Source: Bacteroidota bacterium | Lineage (GTDB): Bacteria; Bacteroidota; Bacteroidia; Bacteroidales; F082 | NCBI GenBank assembly: GCA_014382445.1 | Contig: JACNJS010000084.1 | Location: 64,089-128,088, forward strand | Direction of reading: 5' to 3' | Length of the DNA: 64,000 nt | In this document: one piece after another, positions 1 to 9,200 of the stretch | How the letters are laid out: each line of letters begins with the position of its first letter | How positions within the stretch are numbered: position 1 is the first letter of the stretch | Program-made: the position numbers and the translations under genes | Notes under the pieces: model-generated | Told to the model about the DNA's origin: nothing | Databases searched by the model: none | What the model saw: the letters and a program-made list of their open reading frames with translations, nothing else

Positions 1-2
1 GT

Positions 3-173
3 CATCCGGTTTTAATTTCACCTACGGTTTGTGATTATATTTTGAATGAAAAAAAACACGATGTAAATTTTAAGGAAATTCTGAATAGATTTTCAACAAA
101 GAAAGTAGAAGTTAAAGATGAAACAATACTACTAAACATAAATACATATGATGAATATTTGGAATTTTATTGA
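3..173 (+). CDS. MocA-like NTP transferase, C-terminal fragment
   Basis: The window opens inside a reading frame that runs from base 3 to the TGA at 171-173, giving 56 residues. It begins HPVLIS and ends LLNINTYDEYLEFY. This matches the tail of MobA/MocA-like nucleotidyltransferases (molybdenum cofactor cytidylyl- or guanylyltransferases), where a 'GHP-[VL]-[LF]' block and a closing 'D-I-[ND]-T-x-[ED]-[DE]-Y' block are typical. The frame overlaps the XdhC-like gene start by 26 bases, so the two are probably translated as a coupled pair, and XdhC/MocA pairing is common in maturation of molybdenum hydroxylases. The 5' part and the nucleotide-binding loop lie outside the window, so the exact nucleotide and substrate cannot be judged. 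Confidence 0.75.
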   Translation, partial: HPVLISPTVCDYILNEKKHDVNFKEILNRFSTKKVEVKDETILLNINTYDEYLEFY

Positions 174-1104
174 ACAAAAACTTAAGGAAGAAAAATCCAT
201 TTTCCTGATGATTGTAATTGAAACCCATGGAAGCAGTCCGGGAAAGCAGGGCTTTAGCATGGTAGTTAGTAGCGATAGAGACTTGCATGGATCGATTGGT
301 GGAGGCTCTGTGGAATTTAAACTTGTTGAAGAATGTAAAAGGATGCTGAGTGCCGGAGAACAACAAATCTTCATAAAACGACAAGTACATAAAGGGAATG
401 TTACAGATGGCTCAGGGATGATCTGTTCAGGTGAGCAAACAGTAGCATTCATTCCGTTATCACAATCAGATATTCAAAATATTGCAAGTATTACGTCCTG
501 CCTAAGTAAAAACAAATCAGGGATTTTTGAGCTAACCGAAAATAGTTATAATTTTCGCCTGTCAGATGAAATTCCGGAAACACAATACCAATGCACTATA
601 ACAAACGAAAGCAATTGGTCGTATAGTGAGACAATTGGGTATAAAAACATTATTTACATCATAGGTGCAGGGCATGTGGGATTTGCCGCATCAAAACTAT
701 TTTATCAATTGGGATTTAAAGTAGTGCTATATGATAACCGCCCAAACCTCACTATGCTTACCGACAATCCTTATGCTCATGAAAAGCAGGTTATAGATTA
801 CAAAAAAACACATGAATATATATCGGAAGGTGACAATGCCTATGTTATAATTATGACTAACAATCATACGCACGACAAAGAAGTACTTAGTCTGTTACTA
901 AGGAAAAATATCAAATATCTCGGCATGATGGGCAGTGAAGAAAAAGTAGCAGTTATAAAAAAACAGATGAGGAATGATGGCTTTATCGATGATGACTTTA
1001 GTCACGTACACGCTCCAATTGGTATATCAATTAATAGTGAAACCCCGGAAGAGATAGTAGTAAGTATAGCAGCAGAAATTATAAGGATTAAAAATTCAAA
1101 ATAG
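148..1104 (+). CDS. XdhC/CoxI family molybdenum hydroxylase maturation protein
   Basis: Cytoplasmic protein of 318 residues. XdhC-family proteins bind molybdenum cofactor, help its sulfuration, and insert it into xanthine dehydrogenase-like enzymes. The N-terminal XdhC/CoxI domain shows THGSSPGKQG (about 27-36), the GSIGGGSVE block (about 48-56) and MICSGEQ (91-97, the usual cofactor-side Cys motif). A C-terminal Rossmann domain carries GAGHVG at 173-178, MTNNHTHD near 236-243, and the conserved close HAPIGISINSETPEEI at 288-303. Length is normal. The start is one of two consecutive ATGs at 148/151; either gives overlap with the preceding MocA-like gene, suggesting coupling. No hydroxylase structural gene is visible in the window, so the client enzyme is unknown. 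Confidence 0.9.
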   Translation: MMNIWNFIEQKLKEEKSIFLMIVIETHGSSPGKQGFSMVVSSDRDLHGSIGGGSVEFKLVEECKRMLSAGEQQIFIKRQVHKGNVTDGSGMICSGEQTVAFIPLSQSDIQNIASITSCLSKNKSGIFELTENSYNFRLSDEIPETQYQCTITNESNWSYSETIGYKNIIYIIGAGHVGFAASKLFYQLGFKVVLYDNRPNLTMLTDNPYAHEKQVIDYKKTHEYISEGDNAYVIIMTNNHTHDKEVLSLLLRKNIKYLGMMGSEEKVAVIKKQMRNDGFIDDDFSHVHAPIGISINSETPEEIVVSIAAEIIRIKNSK

Positions 1105-1133
1105 GATTGGGTTTCATAATATAAAAACGTACA

Positions 1134-1161
1134 TGAACTTACGGGTTAACCCGTAAGTTCA
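1134..1161. repeat. 28-bp perfect palindrome
   Basis: Each 14-base arm reads TGAACTTACGGGTT, centred between 1147 and 1148 with no loop. It lies in the 92-base gap after xdhC and 36 bases before the racemase start. No run of T follows directly on either strand, so a simple intrinsic terminator is not convincing. It could be a dyad operator or a transcript hairpin. Confidence 0.7.
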
Positions 1162-1196
1162 CTTATAGAGAATAATTATTTTTAAATTCTAAACAG

Positions 1197-1892
1197 ATGA
1201 AAACATTAGGCCTAATCGGCGGAATGAGTTGGGAATCTTCGGCAGTTTATTATGAACTGATAAATAAAAAAGTAAAGGAGGCTCTCGGAGGATTTCATTC
1301 GTGCAAAAGCATAATGGTTACTGTTGATTTTGCTGAAATAGAGAAATTGCAGCACCAAAATGAGTGGGAGGTATTAGACAGAATGATGGCACATTCGGCA
1401 AAACAGCTTGAGGCGGCAGGGGCAGATATTGTTGTCCTGTGTACAAATACGATGCATTTATGCAGTCATGCCATTATTGATAATATCTCAATTCCTTTCC
1501 TACACATTGCTGAAGCAACGGGTCTGGATATTAAAAATAAGAACTTAAAGAAGGTAGGTTTGTTGGGGACGAAATTTACAATGGAAAAGGATTTTTACAA
1601 GGAGTATATATTAAACAACTTTGGTATTGAGGTGATTATCCCTTCGGATGAGGAAAGGGAAAAAGTTCATAATATAATTTATCAGGAACTTGTTCACGGT
1701 ATGATTAAGAATGATTCAAGGGAAATTTATAAGAAAATTATCAAGAACCTAGAGCAAAGGGGTGCTGAAGGAGTAATACTTGGATGTACCGAAATCCCAC
1801 TGCTAATATCCGATTCGGATGTAGATATACACGTTTTTGATACAACTACGATTCATGCGGGAAAAGCTGTAGAGTGGGCATTATCTGATTAA
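1197..1892 (+). CDS. Aspartate/glutamate racemase family protein
   Basis: 231-residue cytoplasmic enzyme of the cofactor-independent Asp/Glu racemase superfamily, closest by motif to aspartate racemases of the RacX/YgeA type. The N-terminus has LGLIGGMSWESS (4-15), the phosphate/carboxylate-binding start of this family. The two catalytic cysteines expected for two-base racemization are both present: Cys82 in VLCTNTMH and Cys197 in LGCTEIPLL. Length is typical (about 230). It is 92 bases after xdhC and 16 bases before the glycerophosphodiesterase gene, so it may be cotranscribed with the latter. Substrate (L-Asp, L-Glu or another amino acid) cannot be set from sequence alone. Confidence 0.88.
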   Translation: MKTLGLIGGMSWESSAVYYELINKKVKEALGGFHSCKSIMVTVDFAEIEKLQHQNEWEVLDRMMAHSAKQLEAAGADIVVLCTNTMHLCSHAIIDNISIPFLHIAEATGLDIKNKNLKKVGLLGTKFTMEKDFYKEYILNNFGIEVIIPSDEEREKVHNIIYQELVHGMIKNDSREIYKKIIKNLEQRGAEGVILGCTEIPLLISDSDVDIHVFDTTTIHAGKAVEWALSD

Positions 1893-1908
1893 ATTATCTG
1901 TAAAACTA

Positions 1909-2664
1909 ATGACAGAAACTATAATTATAGCACACCGTGGAGAATCATTTGATGCTCCCGAAAATACTCTGTCAGCAATTAAGCTTGCATGGGAAAGAAA
2001 TGTTCAAGCCGTCGAAATCGACATTCAACAAACTAAGGATAGTGAGATTGTTGTTATTCATGATAAGGACACTTTGAGGATTTCAGGAAAGAAAAAGACA
2101 ATTAAAAAATCGTCGCTTAAGGAATTAAAACTACTTAATGCCGGCTTTTATAAAGAAGGGAATTGGGACGATGAGCGTATTCCCAGTCTTAGCGAAGTGC
2201 TTGCTACTGTCCCTGAAAATGGGAAATTGATTATCGAAATTAAAAGTGATAATAACATTCTTCAAAAATTAAAGTATGAATTATCTCAATCAAATTTGAA
2301 TACCACACAAATAGAGCTAATTGCCTTTGACGCAAATACTTTAGCCAAGGCCAAACAATTGATGCCAGAGTATAGAATGTTATGGTTGCTTAGTCTTGAC
2401 TATAGATTGCCGTGGTGGCTTGCTTTGAACAATAATAGAAAATTAATTAACAAATTAAATAAACTAAAACTTGATGGCGTAGATGTATGGGCAGGGAAAC
2501 TCCTTACCAAAAGTTTTATTTCTGAAATTAAAAAATCAGGATTGTGCATTTACACATGGACAGTTAATGATCTGGAAAAAGCAAAATCATTAATCGAAAA
2601 TGGTATTGATGGCATAACAACCGACAGAGCAGGTTGGATGATGGAGCAATTGAAGATATCTTAA
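1909..2664 (+). CDS. Glycerophosphodiester phosphodiesterase
   Basis: 251-residue GDPD-family TIM-barrel hydrolase that releases glycerol-3-phosphate and an alcohol from deacylated phospholipids. Metal and catalytic residues are in place: HRG at 9-11 with PENT at 17-20, EID at 36-38, His51 in VVIHDKD, and EIKSD at 110-114. The C-terminal block YTWTVND and DGITTDRAG is the usual end of the barrel. No signal peptide is seen, so it is probably cytoplasmic (UgpQ-like). It follows the racemase by 16 bases and is the last gene of the plus-strand run; the next gene converges on it. Confidence 0.9.
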   Translation: MTETIIIAHRGESFDAPENTLSAIKLAWERNVQAVEIDIQQTKDSEIVVIHDKDTLRISGKKKTIKKSSLKELKLLNAGFYKEGNWDDERIPSLSEVLATVPENGKLIIEIKSDNNILQKLKYELSQSNLNTTQIELIAFDANTLAKAKQLMPEYRMLWLLSLDYRLPWWLALNNNRKLINKLNKLKLDGVDVWAGKLLTKSFISEIKKSGLCIYTWTVNDLEKAKSLIENGIDGITTDRAGWMMEQLKIS

Positions 2665-3009
2665 TTGGAGCATGTCTATAAATCAAAATAGTACGTTAAA
2701 CAAAGAAATCATAAATTTCAAATGACAAATGACAAATAAATTACAATGCGCTAAATTTCAATATCTTAAAACGTTTGCTAATTTAAAAATTTGTAACTAA
2801 TCAGTGTAACGAAATCCTAGTAACAATATAGTTTGTATAAACAATTTTTCCTTTGTGTTATTTGTGAAATACCTTTGTGCTTTGTGGGTTTTTTTTCCAC
2901 TAAGGAACACCAAGTACGGCACAAAGGGGCACTATGGAGAAAAATAATATATTATTGTAAAAATAATTGAAAAAACTATTTGCTATTGTTGATACTGATT
3001 ATTTACAAT
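2665..3009. repeat. Intergenic region with inverted 'CTTTGTG/CACAAAG' repeat
   Basis: 345 bases between two convergent genes with no credible coding frame. The left part is low-complexity, with short AAATGACAA repeats at about 2720-2738. At 2872-2880 CCTTTGTGC is mirrored by GCACAAAGG at 2919-2927, and GTGG (2884-2887) by CCAC (2897-2900), giving a long imperfect hairpin that could end transcription from both sides. The CTTTGTG / CACAAAG wording recurs near 34774-34820 and is, from general knowledge, a common intergenic repeat in this phylum. Confidence 0.55.
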
Positions 3010-4719
3010 CTATTTAATTTCCAATTCAATATTATTGATTCTCTCCTCAACTAATCCCTTTGTTGATGTATTCTCAAATTCTTTTATTAACGCATCCTTG
3101 TAAAATGATAAAGCTTTTTGTTTTTCGTTTTGGATATAATAATAATCAGCTGCCAGAACATACCCCTGATAATACTCAATATTACAGTTAATAAACTTTG
3201 CAATGAATTCATCTTCATTTATTAAACGTGTTTTGTAGCTGATATGCTTTTTTAGCTCTTTTCGTAATTTCTTAAATTCATTGAATTTATTGTAGCCAAT
3301 ACTATACAAAAAAGGGGAGGGCTGTATTGTTAATGATGTGTCGTAAAGTATTGTATTTGAACATGTGAAATTTGTTTTGCTCCATACATCGTTCAAATTA
3401 TACATCAGGTATTCACCAAGTTGGTATGGAGTAGTTGACACCCATGTGTTAAGTTTTTGTGGAAGAAAAATAATACTATGATGAGATATCATTTGGGCCA
3501 TGGTTTTTTCGTTCCCAATACCGATATTAACATCGTTTAAGCCCTTGTAATTGCGAAGAATGTCAGCAACATCTGTATAATTGAGTTTTTGCTTTTCATG
3601 AATCAGTTGTTCGCAACGTTGTTGACGATATTTTGAAGCCGATTCTTCAATATTCTTCAAATTATCAGAATCATTTCTAAAAACCTCACTTTGGAAGTGA
3701 TTGGAGCATGTTAGATAGCTGCTATCAGTCTGATGAACACCAAGTTTTGATGGAGATTTTTCAATAATTATTGTGTTATTATCAGCTACCGACCCAACCA
3801 TAATCGACTCGGAAACAAAAGTTTGACGTTTTTCAGCAATACTGACAGCTTCTTCGATATTACCGGCGTATTGTAGTATTTCGCGTGCCAACAATGAAAC
3901 TGGCATAGTTGCTTTTGAAGAGAAGTCCGATTTAGTAGCGTTAATAGTAACAGTTAATCCCTGTTCATTCATTCCCGACACAACTCCAATCATGCTCGCC
4001 CATGTTACATACATGAACCTGTGGCCTAGGTCAGGATTAACAAATGCTACAATCTTGTTTTCAGCAAATGCTTCGTTTATGTAGAAATCAAAATTACGAC
4101 CAATGATCAATGTACTATCATCTGTATTCAGATTAGTTGCAAACGACGTACAGCCAACTAACGCAAGGTTTTGAAGTGCATGGCCTATATCGTGGGCACC
4201 GTGATAATTCAACATCCGCTCATAGTTATTCCCTATATAATCATAACCATCAGAAGCACTAAACGATACGCCATAAATTTCTTTTAAGTATTCATCAGGA
4301 ATGTATTCATCGATATCACGGTTAAACCACGCAATAGTATATTTCAAAAACTTAAGATATAATTTCGAAGGGATGAGCGTGTTAATCTGTTCAACAAAAG
4401 CATCCTCCTGAATTTTAATTAGCTCCTTAGTTAGTTTTCCATTTATTACACCAATTTCAAAAGGGCTGCCTTCCAGGTACATTTCCCATAGTCCGAATTT
4501 ATTTTTACGGAGCCAGCTACTGCCAATTTTATAGAAATCAGGGGCGGGATTCTCACGTACAATCTGCAATATTGTTAAATCTGTAACTTCGGGTGGTGAT
4601 ATTTTTGTTTTAATATTGAAAAAAACAATTAGAGTGGTTAATATTAACACAATTACTATAGCAGTATTACGTAACCTTCGCAATCTTCTCCCTCTTCGCG
4701 GTATATTATGCTTGCCCAT
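3010..4719 (-). CDS. C45-type Ntn-hydrolase / acyltransferase-like protein
   Basis: 569 residues. One N-terminal membrane anchor (about 19-36) follows a very basic stretch (RRGRRLRRLR), so the enzyme should face the periplasm. The core resembles the C45 family (acyl-CoA:6-aminopenicillanate acyltransferase, linear amide C-N hydrolases): the probable autocatalytic nucleophile is Cys190 in LVGCTSFA, followed by IIGRNFDF (205-212) and GMNEQGLTVTIN, both standard for this fold. The C-terminal ~120 residues resemble a tetratricopeptide-like tail. The start overlaps the FAD enzyme's 3' end by 14 bases. Members of this family occur in flexirubin and related lipid loci, so acyl transfer or amide cleavage on a lipid is a reasonable guess, not proven. 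Confidence 0.72.
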   Translation of the reverse strand: MGKHNIPRRGRRLRRLRNTAIVIVLILTTLIVFFNIKTKISPPEVTDLTILQIVRENPAPDFYKIGSSWLRKNKFGLWEMYLEGSPFEIGVINGKLTKELIKIQEDAFVEQINTLIPSKLYLKFLKYTIAWFNRDIDEYIPDEYLKEIYGVSFSASDGYDYIGNNYERMLNYHGAHDIGHALQNLALVGCTSFATNLNTDDSTLIIGRNFDFYINEAFAENKIVAFVNPDLGHRFMYVTWASMIGVVSGMNEQGLTVTINATKSDFSSKATMPVSLLAREILQYAGNIEEAVSIAEKRQTFVSESIMVGSVADNNTIIIEKSPSKLGVHQTDSSYLTCSNHFQSEVFRNDSDNLKNIEESASKYRQQRCEQLIHEKQKLNYTDVADILRNYKGLNDVNIGIGNEKTMAQMISHHSIIFLPQKLNTWVSTTPYQLGEYLMYNLNDVWSKTNFTCSNTILYDTSLTIQPSPFLYSIGYNKFNEFKKLRKELKKHISYKTRLINEDEFIAKFINCNIEYYQGYVLAADYYYIQNEKQKALSFYKDALIKEFENTSTKGLVEERINNIELEIK

Positions 4720-6205
4720 TTATTTCTTTTAGTATTTTGTTAACACCAACAAATTCACCACAAGTTAATATTGAGCTAACGCTAACGCCAAGCATTCCAT
4801 GTAGGTTTATGTTTTGACCAGTAAAAAACAGGTTGCTAATTTTAGTACGTGGCGAAATATACGAATCCGCAGGGTTTTTGAAATTATGTAGAGTTCCGTA
4901 TAACGAGCCCATTGGCGTTCCCAGATAATCGCGATATGTAAGCGGTGTAGATACATTAAAACCAACTATATTGTTTCGAAGTTGTGGAAAATTTTTCGTG
5001 GCCAGTTCTATTAACATCTTTGCTTTCTTGTTTTTAAACTCCTCATAATCATCTCCCCGCTTGTTAACCGGTAGTTCCTCCCAACGGGCAACTTCTTCAA
5101 ATTTCATGTGGGTAAGCAATCCAATACAGTTTGTATATTCACTTTCTTTTTCCGGAATTCCGCAGTGCAGAAAATAATGCTCGGGCCACAATTTTTCATC
5201 ATAATATGATGCGTACCAAACGTCATCCCTTTTATAGTAGTTGTAATTTGCATTTATATATTTAAGAGAATTTTTTTTAAGGCTAATATGCACTCCAAAT
5301 GCTGACATGGTATTTTCCTTGTTTTTCATTCTTTTTCTGAAAGATTTTTTAATCAACCCTTCACCAATCATGTCCATTGTTGTGGCCGGGTGAACATCAG
5401 AAATAATGTTGTTGGCAAAATATTTATTATGGTCTTTGGTTTCAACTGAACTTATCTTATTATTATTTATAACAAGATTTACAACCTTTTTATTTGTATG
5501 AACATCACCGCCGTTTTCAATAATTTCGTCTTTTAGTTTTTTTGCTATCAGTCCTGTATTACCAACAATGCGGTATGAGCTGGTAATAAAATGATTATTG
5601 ATAAGAGCATGAATATAGAAAGGAGATTTTTCCTTAACTCCTGCATAAACAAAATTAAGAGCACTAAGCACTTGCTGTAGTCGTGTGTTTTTTGTTATTG
5701 AATTAATGTAGTCCCATGCATTCATGCTTAAGTGTTTACCAATAGCACTTGACCCATTTTCGGCATTTTTTAATAAATAAATATCCTGATTATTAACAGT
5801 ATTTTTAATTTCGGCAACATATTTGTCGATAGCATCTTTTTCACTTGGAAAATAATCATACATCTGTTTTTTGAAATTACTGAAACCAATAGGAAAATGG
5901 TATTCAGTTCCATCAATATTAAAAATGTCGAATCCGTCAGAATTAAGCCTCTTATATTCTATTCCGTCAAACAGTTTGAAATATTTAAATATTTTATTTA
6001 GTGTTTGACCTTCATCAAGACTGCCTATGTAGTGAATCCCGGTACTGAAAGTACAGCCATTGCGCTTAAATGTTTGCAACGAACCGCCTATCTGTTTATT
6101 TTTCTCAAGCACTAACACTTTGTAACCTTTCCGGCTCAGGATTACTCCACATTGTAATCCGCCAAGACCGCTGCCAATAATAATTATATCGTATTGTTTA
6201 TCCAT
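4706..6205 (-). CDS. CrtI-like FAD-dependent oxidoreductase
   Basis: 499 residues, phytoene desaturase / carotenoid isomerase / retinol saturase type. The dinucleotide-binding motif GSGLGG is at 11-16 and is followed by LEKNKQIGGSLQTF. The C-terminal FAD contact block LFFTGQNINLHGMLG is intact. These enzymes act on polyenes or other long acyl chains (desaturation, isomerization or saturation). It lies 23 bases downstream of the tri-fusion gene and overlaps the C45 gene, so the three are cotranscribed. No phytoene synthase or other carotenoid gene is nearby, which argues against a carotenoid role and for a lipid or aryl-polyene substrate. Confidence 0.82.
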   Translation of the reverse strand: MDKQYDIIIIGSGLGGLQCGVILSRKGYKVLVLEKNKQIGGSLQTFKRNGCTFSTGIHYIGSLDEGQTLNKIFKYFKLFDGIEYKRLNSDGFDIFNIDGTEYHFPIGFSNFKKQMYDYFPSEKDAIDKYVAEIKNTVNNQDIYLLKNAENGSSAIGKHLSMNAWDYINSITKNTRLQQVLSALNFVYAGVKEKSPFYIHALINNHFITSSYRIVGNTGLIAKKLKDEIIENGGDVHTNKKVVNLVINNNKISSVETKDHNKYFANNIISDVHPATTMDMIGEGLIKKSFRKRMKNKENTMSAFGVHISLKKNSLKYINANYNYYKRDDVWYASYYDEKLWPEHYFLHCGIPEKESEYTNCIGLLTHMKFEEVARWEELPVNKRGDDYEEFKNKKAKMLIELATKNFPQLRNNIVGFNVSTPLTYRDYLGTPMGSLYGTLHNFKNPADSYISPRTKISNLFFTGQNINLHGMLGVSVSSILTCGEFVGVNKILKEINGQA

Positions 6206-6228
6206 TTAACATTTTTAATTTATTCATA

Positions 6229-9200
6229 CTAAGGCAAAGATAACATGTAAATCAAATTTGAAGTCAGTTTAGTATTATCAATAATCCGTATGCTTAGATT
6301 GTGTTTCTCTGAGATATCTTCAATCATAGATCGTGAAACAAACTCCAGTTCAAATTTAGTTTTATTAAAGCCCAAACCCGTTGAAAACAATTCTGTTATC
6401 CTTGTCCCCAAATGTCGTTTGCCCAAGTCTTTATCGGCATCGCGAATTATAATCAATCCGCCTGGATTTAATTTTTCAATACACGACTCAATAACCATAA
6501 TCTGAAAATGTTTTGGCATATAATGCAATACATCATTAAGGATAAAAACATCTGAGCAGTCGGGTTCAATTTCACATATATCTGCCGCTATAAAGTTAAC
6601 ATTGTCATTTTTAATTGCACAATGTGTGGCAACATTAATTTTGTCCGCATCATAGTCAATACCGATAATTCGCCTATTGGCAGAAACAAGGTTTAGCATA
6701 TATGCAAGATAACCGTAACCACATCCTAGTTCGGTAATTTTGCATTTTTCAGGAATTATTTCGTTAAAAATATTGTAGTTTTGTTCAAGTTTCAGCTTAA
6801 TGCGTGTATACCATTCCAGAACAGGCCCTTTGTACAGATAGTTTTTTTTAATGAAATCGCTGTAATAATCTGGTGTTTCGAGCATTTTCGCTACTTTGTT
6901 GTATTCCAGTCCAAAGTATTTTTTAACGTTTTTTGTTTGTTCGCGAAGGGTATTGCCATAATCACCATCTGATAATGCTATGCGTGGCAGAAACTTTGTG
7001 ATCAGCTTACCTCTTTTTAAGATGAACTCACTTTTCTTCAACAATTCTTTTTGTCCGTAAATAATGATAGGAAGAATATCTAGATTTAGCTCATTTGCCA
7101 GATAAAAAGCTCCTTTATGAAATCGCCTTAATATACCTGTATCCGAACGATGTCCTTCAGGGAAAATAACTACCGAATAACCCATGTCGGTTTGGGCTTT
7201 TACTTTATCAACTATAACCTCATAGCTGCTATCAACTTCAATAAAACCAGCATACCTTATTGCTACGCCATAAATAAAATTTGTGATGTTTTTTCTGCTG
7301 GATAATACAACTACCCTGTAGTTTAACAACAACATCAGCATTAAATCAATATGCGACTGATGATTAGTAATTATTATGGCGGGGTTTTTATAATCTTCAT
7401 TATCAGGGTTTAAAATAGGTTTTTTGGAGAGAAAATTCATGTAGATCATAAACCAGGTAAGGTACCTGAAGAGCTTGTGAATGATGATTTTTTTAGCAGT
7501 TTTGCGCAGTGGTGTAATTTTAAGTAATAGTGAGAATACCGATAGAAATAATGAGCCACTCACAAAAACAAACAATGCCCATAGCGAAAAAATGAAATCG
7601 AGAAGAGTAACCGGCCGATTTCTAAGCCCCATTTTATATCTGACAAGCCACTTAAAAATAGCCGGAAGAAGTGTAAATGTGATAAAAATAACCGATAATA
7701 TCCCAATTATCGACATTGTGGCAATCGACCTTAAGGCTGGGTGATCGGCAAAAATTAACACCCCAATTCCCAGCAATGTTGTAATTCCCGACAATATTAC
7801 AGATACTTTATATGAACTGATATCATGGATGCCGTATTTGTATTCAATTAGTAATCCGCGCATTATAAATATGCTGTAATCAATACCGAGCCCGAAAATA
7901 AAGGTGAGAATAATTACATTGAAAATATTAAATTCGATGCCAAATAACCCCATTATTCCAACTGTCCATATCCAACTGAATATCATGGGAATCATAGTGA
8001 TAATTGTTAGTTCAATCCTTCCGTAGGCAATAAGCAGAATAACAAAAACAAAGGAAAGCGAAATAATTATCAGCTTATTGAAATTGTCTTTTAGAATAGT
8101 GATAAACTCACTTGTAATCAATCGCTTGTCGATAATCCATGAGGTTTTCTCATTACTGAATGCATTATACACTTTATTAATATCTTCATCGGAACTATTA
8201 ACTTTTATCACATTTATTACCGCCGACAAAGTATCAGTTTGAATAATGAACTTATCTAAAATCAGTTGTTGTATAATTCCTGCGCTGTTCGGCGAAATTG
8301 TGCTAAAATCATTATTTAACCAGGTGCTAAAACCGCTAAACGCACGTTCGCTAAATCCGGTTTTATATGCTGCGATACTAATATCGTCAATAATTCTGTT
8401 TCTGTTTTTATCCCAATACTCATTCCATCGGTTAATAGCAGCAAGTTGTTGGCTTTGCGATGGGAAAATATTATTTATTACTGATGAATTTTGTATCGTT
8501 TGGTCGCTTTTGAGTTTGTTTATGATGTTTGAGGCTTTTGTGTTATTCTCAATTGCTTCATTTAAATCTTTACCATGCGAAACAATGTAAATTGTTTTTT
8601 TACTAAGATTGGTTACGGCGTTAAGTCTCTGTTCAACTTGTTTTAATTTGTCGCTCATATAATTGCTTTTCATCATATCGGCATCAAAACTAACGTGTTG
8701 AGCGGCGATTAGAAGCACAATAGTAGCCAGAATAATCCCTGATTTTAGATAGGCATTATCCGAAAACCTATAAGCTGCGAGTTTATCAATCCAGCTGGTA
8801 TAGTATTTTGATGTTTTTTCTTTATTTGTGCCGATAAAATGTGGAAGGACTATAAGCGAAAACACAGCAGCACTCAGGATGCTTATAGCTGCAAAAAGGC
8901 CGAGGTCGTTTAAGGCTTCCGAGTTTACAAAATACAATGATAAAAAAGCTGATGCAGTTGTTATACTGCTTAATATTACCGGTGTTGAGAGGTTTTTAAA
9001 AATTAATTTGCGCGATCCATATTGCCTGAAATGTGAATAAATATGTAAAGCATAATCAACAGATATTCCTAATAATACCGATCCAATACCCAGTGATATT
9101 GCTGAAACTTCTTTTTTTAGTATGAAAAGCATTGCCAGCGAAACCAACGCTCCGAATACAACAGGTAGAAAAACTATTATGAAAGTTCGTTTACTTCTGA

